Assembly (NCBI RefSeq): GCF_900090195.1
Contig: NZ_LT607803.1
Location: forward strand, 2,232,001-2,296,000
Length of the DNA stretch: 64,000 nucleotides
Origin: Variovorax sp. HW608
GTDB lineage: Bacteria; Pseudomonadota; Gammaproteobacteria; Burkholderiales; Burkholderiaceae_C
Reading direction: 5' to 3'
In this document: one piece after another, positions 8,082 through 16,753 of the stretch
Position numbering within the stretch: the stretch's first letter is position 1
How the letters are laid out: the number at the start of each line of letters is the position of its first letter
Notes under the pieces: model-generated
Told to the model about the DNA's origin: nothing
Seen by the model: only the letters and a program-made list of their open reading frames with translations
Databases searched by the model: none
Program-made: the position numbers and the translations under genes

Positions 8082-9014
8082 CTAGGGAATCTCCCCGATC
8101 CAGCGAGCCGGCCAGGCGCTGGAAAGAACCATATCGCGTATCACGTCGTGCACCAACGAGTGGACGGCCGACTTCGCCGGAGTGGTCGGACGCGCCATGC
8201 TGGTGGCGCACACGACCCTGCGCGTCATCGCGGAGCTTTCCAGGCGGGCGCTTCGAAGATTGCCTTGCGCCACCTCTTCGGCCACGGAGCCAAGGGGCAG
8301 GATGGTTGCGCCGATTCCCGACTGCACTGCGAGTTTGACGCTGCGCAGGGCTTCGACTTCGGCCACGACATTGGGTTCGATCGACAGGGGCGCGCAGGCG
8401 TCGTCGATGATCTTGCGCAATCCGTGCTCTTTTCCCGGCAGGATCATCGGCCGCCGGGCGAGCGCCGACAAAGGAAGGCGCTTGGGTAGCTTGGGGCCCG
8501 TTGGCCCATCGACGAAGACCAACCATTCATCCAACAGTGGCTGCTTGAGCAGGCCGGGTTCGATGGCGTCACCGAAGAGCACCGCCAGATCGAGTCGTCC
8601 GGACTGCAGCCACTCGCGCAGAAACCCGCTGTAGGCCTCGACGACCTTGAGGCGCACCTCGGGCAGCCGAGTCCGGCAGGCGCTGAGGATCGCAACCGTG
8701 GCGGTCAGGCCAACGGTGGTCGGCAGGCCAATGGCCACCTCGCCTCGCGGCACCGAGCCAAGTTCGCGCACGGCGTCACGCGCTCTTTCAATGTCGGAAA
8801 GGACCACCTTTGCGTGGTCCAGGAAGACCTTTCCAGCATCGGTCAACGTGACGCCGCGGCTCGACCGATTGAAGAGTTGAGCGCCGACCTCCGACTCGAG
8901 GGCGGCAATCTGCTGACCCAGCGCCGGTTGCGCGACATGAAGCCGGGTCGAGGCCTTGAGCAGGCTTCCGGCCTCGCTGGCGCCGATGAAGTAGCGAAGT
9001 TGCCGTAGTTCCAT
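8082..9014 (-). CDS. LysR-family transcriptional regulator (Nac/Cbl-like branch)
   Basis: 310 residues. It starts MELRQLRYF, with the helix-turn-helix ASTRLHVAQPALGQQIAALE near residues 20-40 and LFNRSSRGVTLTDAG after it. The effector domain is complete (GLPTTVGLTA, then GIGATILPLG). The gene is divergent from the hydratase/acyl-CoA dehydrogenase/CoA-transferase operon at 9121, and a perfect inverted repeat lies 2 bp before its start. Autorepression and control of the operon are likely. A 12-bp palindrome TTCCCTAGGGAA covers its stop codon. Confidence 0.92.
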   Translation of the reverse strand: MELRQLRYFIGASEAGSLLKASTRLHVAQPALGQQIAALESEVGAQLFNRSSRGVTLTDAGKVFLDHAKVVLSDIERARDAVRELGSVPRGEVAIGLPTTVGLTATVAILSACRTRLPEVRLKVVEAYSGFLREWLQSGRLDLAVLFGDAIEPGLLKQPLLDEWLVFVDGPTGPKLPKRLPLSALARRPMILPGKEHGLRKIIDDACAPLSIEPNVVAEVEALRSVKLAVQSGIGATILPLGSVAEEVAQGNLRSARLESSAMTRRVVCATSMARPTTPAKSAVHSLVHDVIRDMVLSSAWPARWIGEIP

Positions 9015-9015
9015 G

Positions 9016-9045
9016 GCTATCCGTAAATCGTCTATCGGATAGCCC
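9016..9045. promoter_or_regulatory. Perfect 9-bp inverted repeat operator between LysR and its target operon
   Basis: GGCTATCCG (9016-9024) and CGGATAGCC (9037-9045) are exact reverse complements separated by 12 bases. The repeat abuts the start of the leftward LysR gene (9014) and lies 75 bp before the rightward gene at 9121. Symmetry and place fit a LysR binding site that blocks its own gene and activates the divergent operon. The repeat is seen; regulator binding is inferred. Confidence 0.65.
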
Positions 9046-9120
9046 CATTATGTATTTCTCAAGGAGCGTCCGAATCCCGAGAATGACTGCACCGGACCCC
9101 ACTCAAAAGGAGACAAGTCA

Positions 9121-9972
9121 ATGGCTGTCGACATTGATCATCTGCGCACCTGGATCGACAAGACCGTCGTCATCGACGACCTGGTGACACCTGTGCCGCT
9201 CAAGGCATTGACCGCGACGCTTGATCGCGACGATCCACCTGTAGGCCCGGATAGTGCGGTGCCGCCCTGCTGGCATTGGTTGTACTTCCTGCCGCTTCCC
9301 CAGCAGTCGGAAATCGGCCCCGACGGGCATCCCCGGCGAGGAGGCTTCCTGCCGCCGGTGCCGCTCCCGCGACGGATGTGGGCGGGCAGCCAGCTGAGCT
9401 TTCACAGTCCTCTGCACGTCGGCCAGCGCATCTCGAGGACATCGCGGATCGCGGATGTTCGCTTGAAGGAAGGTCGCACGGGGCCACTGGTATTCGTGAA
9501 CGTCGATCACGAGATTCACGCTGAGGGGACACTGGCGATCTCGGAGCGCCACGACATCGTGTACCGCGACATGCCTGCTCCCGGCGAGAGCGCTCCGGCC
9601 GGCGTGGCGGCGCCTGAGGGCGAGGAGTGGAGCCGCCGCATCGAACCCGATGATGTGCTGTTGTTCCGCTACTCGGCGCTCACGTTCAACGGCCATCGAA
9701 TCCACTACGACCGCCGCTATGTGACGGAAGTGGAGGGCTACCCGGGCCTCATCGTGCACGGACCGCTGATTGCCACGCTGTTGCTGGATCTGCTGCGGCG
9801 CAGCCTGCCCGATGCGCAGGTCAGGAACTTCTCATTTCGCGCCATCAAGCCGCTGTTCGACGTTGCGCCCTTCACGGTCTGTGGTCGTCGCGAGGACGCC
9901 GAGACCGTGAAGCTCTGGGCCCGCAGCCCGGAGGGCCATCTCGCGATGGACGCCACCGCGAGTCTGTACTGA
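9121..9972 (+). CDS. FAS1-like dehydratase / mesaconyl-C4-CoA hydratase-like protein
   Basis: 283 residues. It has two hot-dog modules: an N-terminal one with PPCWHWLYFLP and GGFLPPVPLPRRMWAGSQ, and a C-terminal MaoC-like one with FRYSALTFNGHRIHYDRRY. The latter carries the N-x-H-x-I-H-Y-D hydratase-2 motif. This is the pattern of 3-methylfumaryl-CoA (mesaconyl-C4-CoA) hydratase and related enzymes. AAGGAG precedes the ATG. It is the first gene of an operon with acyl-CoA dehydrogenase (22 bp on) and a class III CoA transferase, so it should hydrate an enoyl-CoA made by the dehydrogenase. Exact acyl chain unknown. Confidence 0.85.
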   Translation: MAVDIDHLRTWIDKTVVIDDLVTPVPLKALTATLDRDDPPVGPDSAVPPCWHWLYFLPLPQQSEIGPDGHPRRGGFLPPVPLPRRMWAGSQLSFHSPLHVGQRISRTSRIADVRLKEGRTGPLVFVNVDHEIHAEGTLAISERHDIVYRDMPAPGESAPAGVAAPEGEEWSRRIEPDDVLLFRYSALTFNGHRIHYDRRYVTEVEGYPGLIVHGPLIATLLLDLLRRSLPDAQVRNFSFRAIKPLFDVAPFTVCGRREDAETVKLWARSPEGHLAMDATASLY

Positions 9973-9994
9973 ACACGCCTGCAAGGAGACACCC

Positions 9995-11155
9995 ATGTTC
10001 AACGAGAGCGACGAGTATCAGGAAATCCGTGACGCCATCCGCCAGTTGTGCCGCCAGTTTCCGGACGAATACTTCCGCGAGATCGATCGGAAGGATGCGT
10101 ACCCCGAAGCGTTCGTCAACGCGCTGATGGAGGCCGGCTGGCTGGCGGCCATGATCCCCGAGGAGTACGGCGGCACCGGGCTGGGCCTCACGGCGGCCAC
10201 GGTGATCATGGAAGAGATCAACCGCAACGGCGGCAACGCGGGTGCTGTGCACGGCCAGATGTACAACATGGGCACGTTGCTGCGCAACGGAAGCAAGGCG
10301 CAAAAGGAGAAGTACCTGCCCGGCATCGCAGCCGGCAAGCTGCGCATCCAGTCGATGGCCGTCACGGAACCGACGACCGGGACCGACACGACGAAGACCA
10401 AGACCACCGCGCTAAGGAAGGACGGCCGTTGGGTTGTCAACGGCCAGAAGGTCTGGATCTCGCGTGTCCAGCATTCCGACCTGATGATTCTCCTGGCCCG
10501 TACGACGCCCTTGGCCGAGGTGAAGAAGAAGTCCGAGGGGATGTCGGTCTTCATCGTCGACTTGCACCAGTCGATCGGCAAGGGCCTCGAGGTGCGTCCC
10601 ATTCCCAACCTCGTGAACCACGAGACCAACGAGCTTTTCTTCGACAACCTCGAGATTCCCGAGGAGAACCTGATCGGCGAGGAGGGCAAGGGTTTCAAGT
10701 ACATCCTCGACGGCCTCAATGCGGAGCGCACGCTGATTGCGGCCGAGTGCATCGGGGACGGCTATTGGTTCATCGAACGTGCCCGCAAATATGCGAACGA
10801 GCGCATCGTGTTCGATCGGCCGATCGGGCAGAACCAGGGGGTTCAGTTTCCCCTGGCCGATGCGTTCATCGAGGTCGAAGCGGCCAACCTCATGCGCTTC
10901 GAGGCGGCGCGTCGCTTCGATGCGCATCAGCCTTGCGGCGCACAGGCCAACATGGCCAAGTTTCTCGCCGCCAAGGCGAGCTGGGAGGCGGCCAACGTGT
11001 GCCTGCAGACGCATGGCGGCTTCGGCTTCGCGAAGGAATACGACATCGAGCGCAAGTTCAGGGAGACCCGCCTCTACCAGGTGGCGCCCATCTCCACCAA
11101 TCTGATCTACGCGTACGTTGCCGAGCACATCCTCGGTCTGCCGCGTTCGTTCTGA
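9995..11155 (+). CDS. Acyl-CoA dehydrogenase
   Basis: 386 residues, full length for the FAD-dependent family. Seen are the N-terminal helical domain (MIPEEYGGTGLG), the flavin-binding middle strand (MAVTEPTTGTDT, then WVVNGQKVWIS) and the C-terminal helices (QTHGGFGFAKEYDIERKFRE). The usual catalytic glutamate of the Y-E-G-T motif is absent: the segment reads LYQVAPIST. An AERTLIAAE segment near residue 246 holds a glutamate where isovaleryl-CoA dehydrogenase carries its base (known family fact). GGAG precedes the ATG. It oxidises an acyl-CoA thioester between the CoA transferase and the hydratase encoded beside it. Confidence 0.92.
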   Translation: MFNESDEYQEIRDAIRQLCRQFPDEYFREIDRKDAYPEAFVNALMEAGWLAAMIPEEYGGTGLGLTAATVIMEEINRNGGNAGAVHGQMYNMGTLLRNGSKAQKEKYLPGIAAGKLRIQSMAVTEPTTGTDTTKTKTTALRKDGRWVVNGQKVWISRVQHSDLMILLARTTPLAEVKKKSEGMSVFIVDLHQSIGKGLEVRPIPNLVNHETNELFFDNLEIPEENLIGEEGKGFKYILDGLNAERTLIAAECIGDGYWFIERARKYANERIVFDRPIGQNQGVQFPLADAFIEVEAANLMRFEAARRFDAHQPCGAQANMAKFLAAKASWEAANVCLQTHGGFGFAKEYDIERKFRETRLYQVAPISTNLIYAYVAEHILGLPRSF

Positions 11156-11173
11156 CCCTGCGAGGAGCCTGTC

Positions 11174-12355
11174 ATGAAACGACCTCTGGATGGCGTGACG
11201 GTCGTCACCCTGGAGCACGCAATCGCGGCCCCGTTCTGTACGCGTCAACTGGCCGACCTGGGCGCCCGTGTGATCAAGGTGGAACGCCCCGGTGTGGGCG
11301 ACTTTGCGCGCGCCTATGACGAGCGGGTGCAAGGGATGGCCTCGCATTTCGTCTGGACCAATCGCTCGAAGGAGAGTTTGACGCTGGACGTCAAGCATCC
11401 GGAGGCGCAGAAGGTGCTGGCACAGCTGCTCGAAGGCGCGGACGTGCTGGTACAGAACCTGGCGCCCGGTGCGGCCGCCAGGCTGGGCTTGTCTTTCGAA
11501 GCGCTGCATGAGAAGCATCCCAGACTCATCGTGTGCGACATCTCGGGCTACGGGGACGACGGCCCGTACCGCGACAAGAAGGCCTATGACCTCCTGATTC
11601 AAAGCGAGTCGGGCTTCCTCTCGGTGACCGGATCGGATGCGGAGCCTGCGAAAGCGGGTTGCTCCATCGCGGACATCGCGGCCGGGATGTATGCATACAC
11701 CAGTATCCTTGCCGCTCTCATCCAGCGCGACAAGACGGGCCAGGGGAGCCGTATCGATGTCTCGATGCTCGAGAGCATGGTCGAATGGATGAGCTATCCG
11801 CTCTACTACGCGTTCGAGGGGGCGGCCCCGCCGCCGCGAGCCGGCGCGGCTCATGCCACGATCTATCCCTATGGGCCATTCCCGGCCGGCGATGGCCGCA
11901 CGGTCATGCTGGGACTGCAGAACGAGCGCGAGTGGATGGCCTTCTGCAAGACGGTGCTGGGGCAGCCGGAACTCGCGGTCGACGAACGCTTTGCATCGAA
12001 CACCAGGCGCGTAGCCAACCGCGAGGCGCTCCGGGCGCTCATCGCTCAAGGCTTCTCGTCGCTCACGCTCGAGCAGGTCGTCCAGCGCCTGGACGACGCC
12101 CAGATCGCCAACGCCAGCGTGAACGACATGCACGATGTCTGGGAGCATCCGCAACTGAAGGCACGCAAGCGGTGGACCCAGGTCTCGACGCCAGGCGGGC
12201 CGATCCCCGCGCTGTTGCCGCCCGGAAGGACGGAGGCTTACGCCCCGCGGATGGATGCCGTGCCCGGCCTTGGCCAGAACACGGACGCCATCCTGCACGA
12301 ACTCGGCTGGATGAACGAGCAGATCGCGTCGATGCGAAGCGCCAACGCCATCTGA
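11174..12355 (+). CDS. CaiB/BaiF (family III) CoA transferase
   Basis: 393 residues. The N-terminus GVTVVTLEHAIAAPFCTRQLADLGARVIKVERPG is the CaiB/BaiF signature. The catalytic aspartate typical of the family lies in the AYDLLIQSESG region. These enzymes move CoA between carboxylic acids as homodimers with interlocked chains. It is the third gene of the rightward operon, 18 bp after the acyl-CoA dehydrogenase, and would activate the acid that the dehydrogenase and hydratase then process. It ends 16 bp from the convergent alpha/beta hydrolase. Substrate not predictable from sequence. Confidence 0.9.
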   Translation: MKRPLDGVTVVTLEHAIAAPFCTRQLADLGARVIKVERPGVGDFARAYDERVQGMASHFVWTNRSKESLTLDVKHPEAQKVLAQLLEGADVLVQNLAPGAAARLGLSFEALHEKHPRLIVCDISGYGDDGPYRDKKAYDLLIQSESGFLSVTGSDAEPAKAGCSIADIAAGMYAYTSILAALIQRDKTGQGSRIDVSMLESMVEWMSYPLYYAFEGAAPPPRAGAAHATIYPYGPFPAGDGRTVMLGLQNEREWMAFCKTVLGQPELAVDERFASNTRRVANREALRALIAQGFSSLTLEQVVQRLDDAQIANASVNDMHDVWEHPQLKARKRWTQVSTPGGPIPALLPPGRTEAYAPRMDAVPGLGQNTDAILHELGWMNEQIASMRSANAI

Positions 12356-12371
12356 TGAAGCGCGGCCGCCA

Positions 12372-13175
12372 TCAATGTGCGGTGATCCAGGCCGCAATAC
12401 GATCCACCACCTCGGTCTCCAAACCGTTGTAGCCGTGGTGGCTCCAAGCCTCGCAGGGGTCGCCCTTGCTGATGCCGCCGCTGACCGGGATGAGTTCCTT
12501 GCGCGGCGCGCTGGTGAACTTCTCCATCAGGCCCGAGGTCTCGCTGAAGGGGCACTGCTTGCAACCGTCCTGCTGGTGGTGCACCACCAGCACCGGTACG
12601 GTGACGCGATCCAGTGGCATGGCCGGCACCGGGCGGCCGCGCGGGTCGCTCAGGATGGTGGAGGTCAACACCAGGCCGTCCGGCCCTCCATCGGCACGCG
12701 GCAGTTGCGTGCTGATCCAGGCGGCCGACTGTGTGCCTCGGCTGGTGCCCACCAGCCACACCGGAACCCCGGTCTTGTCGCGCATCCATCCGATCACCGC
12801 CTTCAGATCGGCCACGTGCTCGGGCGTCTGGCGAAAGCCATTGAGGAACGGCGCCGACTGCCGGTCCGAGGGTGCATCGACGACCGCCACGGCGAGGCCT
12901 TGCTGCCTGAACAGGTCGCGTGTGCGCACAAGGAAGTTGCCATCGCCCCAGTTGACGCTTCCGTTAGGAAATATCTGCAGGCCACCGTGACCGCCGGCCA
13001 GCAGAATGACCGCGGCGCGCGGCTTGTCAGGGGCGAGGTAGAGGAAGCGCTGCGTCACGCCGGGTCGTGTCGGAATGTCGACCACCTGGGCTGCGGTCTG
13101 CGCCCTCGGCGAAAGGGACAGGACGAACAACAGCAGAAACAGAAACGACCGCCGGCGAGCCATGAAGGGTTTCAC
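12372..13175 (-). CDS. Secreted alpha/beta hydrolase
   Basis: 267 residues. The GTG start at 13175 is chosen because AAGGAG lies 6 bases upstream; an ATG at 13163 is the alternative. The signal peptide runs from RRRSFLFLLLFVLSL to AQTAAQ. The alpha/beta fold core has VILLAGGHGG, the nucleophile elbow VGTSRGT with Ser, and a closing SHHGYNGLE with the probable catalytic His. C-x-x-C (CKQCPF) may form a disulfide. It resembles small secreted dienelactone-hydrolase-like enzymes. It lies 21 bp after the cyclase gene on the same strand. Substrate unknown. Confidence 0.75.
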   Translation of the reverse strand: MKPFMARRRSFLFLLLFVLSLSPRAQTAAQVVDIPTRPGVTQRFLYLAPDKPRAAVILLAGGHGGLQIFPNGSVNWGDGNFLVRTRDLFRQQGLAVAVVDAPSDRQSAPFLNGFRQTPEHVADLKAVIGWMRDKTGVPVWLVGTSRGTQSAAWISTQLPRADGGPDGLVLTSTILSDPRGRPVPAMPLDRVTVPVLVVHHQQDGCKQCPFSETSGLMEKFTSAPRKELIPVSGGISKGDPCEAWSHHGYNGLETEVVDRIAAWITAH

Positions 13176-13196
13176 GGTGAACTCCTTGGAAAGAGA

Positions 13197-14879
13197 TCAT
13201 CGACTTCGAGCGTCTACTTCAAGCCGCGCCAGGGCGGGCGAATCGAGCACAAGGACATCCAGGGGGGCCTGTCTTCCGCGCACCGAGATGCGCTGCACGG
13301 GTGGCATCTCGGATTCCGGAATGCCTGCGTTACGGGCTGCGAAGTCCGAGATCACGAGCGTCGCACTGCTCAACTTGGTCTGGTCCTGAAGGCGGCTCGC
13401 CGTGTTCACCACCTCGCCCACGGCCGTGAACGAACGTACGCCGCGATGCCCCACGTCGGCCACGGCGGCGCTGCCAGCGTGTATTCCAATCCCGAACGCC
13501 AGCGGCTGCCCGAAGTCCGCCTCGAACACCGCACTCCAGGCGCGCATGCGTTCGTCGATGAGCTTTGCGGCGTGGACGGCGCCGCGGCAGGCGTTCTGAA
13601 GATTTCCTTCCAGGCCGAAGAGGGCCATGACGCTGTCGCCGATGTACTGATTGGCAACGCCGCCCGACTCATGGACTGCGTCGCCGACCAGCGCAAAGTA
13701 GTGGTCCAGGACGTAGACCAGGTCGAAGGGCCATTGCTTCTCGGACAACCCGGACCAACGCCGCAGATCGACGAACAGCACGGCCACTTCCCGCTCGCTG
13801 TCGAGCCTGTTCAGGCTGGCTGTTCGGGCGGTCATCACCGGCGTGACCTGCAGGTCACCCAGCGGTCGCAACTGACATGCCAGTCGGACGTTCTCTCCAG
13901 CGCGCACCCGGGCGAGCGTTCGCTGTTCATCCGGGCCTGGCGGAGGGGAGTTTGCAATGGGGCCCGAAACCCGAATGCGGCAAGTCGAGCACCGGGCCCG
14001 ACCGCCGCACACGGACAAGTGCGCGATGCCGTGCTTCCGACTGGCTTCCAGGACGCTCCAGCCCAAGGGAACCCTGACTGTCCGGTCGGGGTAGGTCAGC
14101 GTGATCGTTCGTCCTCCCAGGCGCTCCGATCTTGCCCTCCATGCGAGCGCGAGCAGGAAAGCCGACAGGCCGGCAGCGTAGCCGATGCGCCCAGTGCCGA
14201 CAGCGTCCTTGAGCAGCGCGGAAACGCTTGAAGGCGGCTGACTGTTCGCGATCGGTTGGGCTGCGGCTTCGCGCCCCATCGACAAGAAGCCGAGCGCCGC
14301 AATGAGGGGCAGGACGACGGCGGCCGTCAGCAGGAGAGGCTGTGCATGTCGCCAGGAAGAACGCTGGCGCAGGGCGAAGTGCAGTCCCATGCACCCATGG
14401 GTCCAGGCCACCACCATGATGAACATCTGCCACCAGCCGCCGGTACCCCAGAGATTTCGCAAGGTCTGCGCATAGGTCGCCTCGAATCCGGCCAGCGTGT
14501 AGGGCCCGCGCGTCGCTGCCAGGTGCGAGGCCAGCAGCAGCGGCAGTGCCAGGCCGAGGCCGATTCGAAGCATCTGGGGGACGGGCATGCGCAGCGTGCG
14601 GCGCTCCCAAAGGGCCGAGAACGCCAGCACGAGATGAATGAACGCGGCACCATACAGCAGCAATGTGCCTGGCCACGAATGCCAGAGCGCGGTCGCCCAG
14701 CGCAATGTCGTCTCGGCGGCCTCCAGCGACACCAGGCCCATGGCGTGGTTGAGCAGGTGCAGCGCCACATAGATCATGAGCACCCAGCCACTGGCCCAGC
14801 GCAGGTTGCGGCGGGAAAGTGGAGGCAGCGCGGGCTGTTTGAGCAACGAAGTCATCGGCGCATGAGCATAGCGCCGCAT
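13197..14879 (-). CDS. Membrane adenylate/guanylate cyclase with heme-anchor-like and [2Fe-2S] ferredoxin domains
   Basis: About 560 residues (ATG 14855 is an alternative start). Order: residues ~25-210, about six hydrophobic helices with many histidines (LHLLNH, FIHLV, ASHLAA, WTHGCMGLH), like the SdhC-type anchor of redox-regulated cyclases. Residues ~245-345 form a plant-type ferredoxin with C-x5-C-x2-C near 292-301 and a fourth Cys near 334. Residues ~360-560 form a class III cyclase with FVDLRRWSG and IGDSVMALFG metal aspartates. The usual substrate Lys and Asp are changed: NQYIGD and VGEVVN. It probably makes cAMP or cGMP in response to quinone or redox state (inference from the S. meliloti CyaC precedent). 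Confidence 0.85.
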   Translation of the reverse strand: MRRYAHAPMTSLLKQPALPPLSRRNLRWASGWVLMIYVALHLLNHAMGLVSLEAAETTLRWATALWHSWPGTLLLYGAAFIHLVLAFSALWERRTLRMPVPQMLRIGLGLALPLLLASHLAATRGPYTLAGFEATYAQTLRNLWGTGGWWQMFIMVVAWTHGCMGLHFALRQRSSWRHAQPLLLTAAVVLPLIAALGFLSMGREAAAQPIANSQPPSSVSALLKDAVGTGRIGYAAGLSAFLLALAWRARSERLGGRTITLTYPDRTVRVPLGWSVLEASRKHGIAHLSVCGGRARCSTCRIRVSGPIANSPPPGPDEQRTLARVRAGENVRLACQLRPLGDLQVTPVMTARTASLNRLDSEREVAVLFVDLRRWSGLSEKQWPFDLVYVLDHYFALVGDAVHESGGVANQYIGDSVMALFGLEGNLQNACRGAVHAAKLIDERMRAWSAVFEADFGQPLAFGIGIHAGSAAVADVGHRGVRSFTAVGEVVNTASRLQDQTKLSSATLVISDFAARNAGIPESEMPPVQRISVRGRQAPLDVLVLDSPALARLEVDARSR

Positions 14880-14939
14880 GAATGAATGCCGATCCTCCTC
14901 CAGCCCGACGCTGCGTCGCTTTGCTTTCGGGATCTCGAT

Positions 14940-15395
14940 CTAGTTGAGGCCGCGCTGGCGACCTGCCAGTGCGTAGCGGCCGGCGCCCAGCAACATCACG
15001 GCGAACGCGCCGAACAGGTACAGGCCCTGCAGTTCGAGCGCCCAACCGCCCTGGTTCGTCAGCTCGAAGAGGTGGCCGGTATGCACCAGCAGGACGGCCA
15101 CGACCATGTTGACGACCACGACGGCGGCCGCGGCGCGCGTCCACAGTCCTGCAATCATCAAGGCAGGCGCGAGGATCTCGCCCACGTAGACGAGATAGCC
15201 CAGCGCACCGGGCAGGTCGTGGGCGGCCAGCATCTTGAGGACGAAGCCGGGACCGGAGCCGAGCTTGAACAGTCCATGGAGAAGCACCAGCACGCCGACA
15301 GTCACGCGCAGGACCAACTTGCCGGCGTCATCGCCCCAGGATGGAGCCAGCCCCTGCCTGGAGTCGGTTGCGGGGGCAGCCATTACCGCGTTCAT
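14940..15395 (-). CDS. DoxX family membrane protein
   Basis: 151 residues. After a short N-terminal tail there are four hydrophobic helices, beginning KLVLRVTVGVLVLLHGLFKL, then LVYVGEILAPALMIAG, AAAVVVVNMVVAVLL and LYLFGAFAVMLLGAG. This is the DoxX/YqjF pattern, a small inner-membrane family linked with redox metabolism and thiol stress. The start codon overlaps the stop of a tiny upstream frame by ATGA. It follows the cyclase gene's promoter region on the same strand but is downstream of nothing obvious that sets its function. Confidence 0.85.
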   Translation of the reverse strand: MNAVMAAPATDSRQGLAPSWGDDAGKLVLRVTVGVLVLLHGLFKLGSGPGFVLKMLAAHDLPGALGYLVYVGEILAPALMIAGLWTRAAAAVVVVNMVVAVLLVHTGHLFELTNQGGWALELQGLYLFGAFAVMLLGAGRYALAGRQRGLN

Positions 15396-15481
15396 TGCAG
15401 ATGCTCCAGGTTCTGGTTGGGTGCGTGGGCGATTGACATGGCTTCGGCCTGCGAAAGAGCGCGGGCGAGCACGAATGACAT
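15392..15481 (-). CDS. Possible 29-residue upstream peptide overlapping doxX
   Basis: The frame beginning at ATG 15481 (MSFVLARALSQAEAMSIAHA) ends in TGA overlapping the DoxX start as ATGA, the usual geometry of translational coupling. An AAGGAG lies upstream but 15 bases away, too far for good initiation, and the frame is open further upstream to 15622. The peptide matches nothing I recognise. It may be a coupling leader or chance. Confidence 0.3.
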   Translation of the reverse strand: MSFVLARALSQAEAMSIAHAPNQNLEHLQ

Positions 15482-15666
15482 CGTGTTGATGATGAACTCC
15501 TTGAAAGGGGGGTGAATTGAGAATTCGAGCCAGCTTAGCCCCTCGGGCGCTGCGCTTCGATGAGCGGGAGTTTGCTTGCCGCGGCCGAACTTGAATGTGC
15601 GTTTACGCACATCCCGGAGCAAGTCGTTTTCGCCCGTTCTGCAGGCTCTCTCTCACTGCAAGGAAC

Positions 15667-16749
15667 TCAGTCGGCCTGCAAGACGCCGCGCTGGATCTGG
15701 TCGCGCTCCAGCGATTCGAACAGCGCCTTGAAGTTGCCTTCGCCGAAGCCTTCGCGGTAGTCGCCCTTGCGCTCGATGAATTCGAAGAACACCGGTCCGA
15801 GCATCGGCTGCGAGAAGATCTGAAGCAGCAGACGCGGCTGGCCGCCTTCCGTCGTGCCGTCCAGCAGGATGCCGCGTGCCTGCAGCTCACCCACCGGCTG
15901 GCCGTGGCCGGGGAGACGCTTTTCCAGGTTCTCGTAGTAGATGTCGTTGGGCGCGGTCAGCAAGGGAATGCCGGCCATCTGCAGTTGGTCGATCGAGTCG
16001 AGCAGGTTGTCGGTCAAGAGGGCGATGTGCTGGATGCCCTCGCCATTGAACTGCATGAGGAACTCTTCGATCTGGCCGCCGCCCTGCTTCGCCTCCTCGT
16101 TGAGCGGGATGCGGATCAGCCCGTCGGGTGCGGTCATGGCCTTGGAGGTCAGCCCGGTGTACTCGCCGCTGATGTCGAAGTAGCGGATCTCGCGGAAGTT
16201 GAAGAGCTTGGCGTAGAAGTCGGCCCAGTAGGCCATGCGCCCACGATAGACGTTGTGCGTGAGGTGGTCGACGACCTGGAAGCCGTGGCCCTCGGGGTGG
16301 CGCTCCACGCCCGGGAGGAATTCGAAGTCGATGTCGTAGATCGACTTGCCGTCTTCGAAGCGGTCGATGAGGTACAGCGGCGCGCCGCCAATGCCCTTGA
16401 TGGCAGGCAGGCGCAGTTCCATCGGTCCGGTGGGAATTTCGATCGGCTGTGCGCCCAGCTCGAGCGCGCGATGGTAGGCCTTGTGCGAATCCTTCACGCG
16501 GAAGGCCAGGCCGCAGGCCGAAGCGCCGTGCTCCGCGGCGAAGTACGCGGCCTGGCTCTTCGGCTCCCGGTTGACGATGAAGTTGATGCCGCCCTGGCGG
16601 TACAGCAGCACGTCCTTCGAGCGATGCCGCGCCACCAGCTCGAAGCCCATCTTCTCGAAGAGCGGTTCCAGGACGTTGGGCGCCGGAGAGGCGAATTCGA
16701 CGAACTCGAAGCCGCACAGGCCCATGGGATTGTCGAAGAGATCAGTCAT
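15667..16749 (-). CDS. hppD: 4-hydroxyphenylpyruvate dioxygenase
   Basis: 360 residues from ATG 16749; the upstream in-frame start would overlap the Bug gene. It is a two-module VOC protein. The C-terminal module has the iron ligands His in [12 protein letters not shown], His in [10 protein letters not shown], and Glu in [11 protein letters not shown], plus the C-terminal [13 protein letters not shown] helix seen in HPPD. The enzyme converts 4-hydroxyphenylpyruvate to homogentisate in tyrosine catabolism. Only 4 bp separate it from the Bug receptor gene upstream, so they are probably cotranscribed. No homogentisate dioxygenase is in the window. Confidence 0.93.
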   Translation of the reverse strand: MTDLFDNPMGLCGFEFVEFASPAPNVLEPLFEKMGFELVARHRSKDVLLYRQGGINFIVNREPKSQAAYFAAEHGASACGLAFRVKDSHKAYHRALELGAQPIEIPTGPMELRLPAIKGIGGAPLYLIDRFEDGKSIYDIDFEFLPGVERHPEGHGFQVVDHLTHNVYRGRMAYWADFYAKLFNFREIRYFDISGEYTGLTSKAMTAPDGLIRIPLNEEAKQGGGQIEEFLMQFNGEGIQHIALLTDNLLDSIDQLQMAGIPLLTAPNDIYYENLEKRLPGHGQPVGELQARGILLDGTTEGGQPRLLLQIFSQPMLGPVFFEFIERKGDYREGFGEGNFKALFESLERDQIQRGVLQAD

Positions 16750-16753
16750 GGCA

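Noticed and set aside
8078..8089. TTCCCTAGGGAA palindrome
   Set aside because: It covers the stop codon of a LysR gene and has no T-run or promoter nearby, so no function could be supported.
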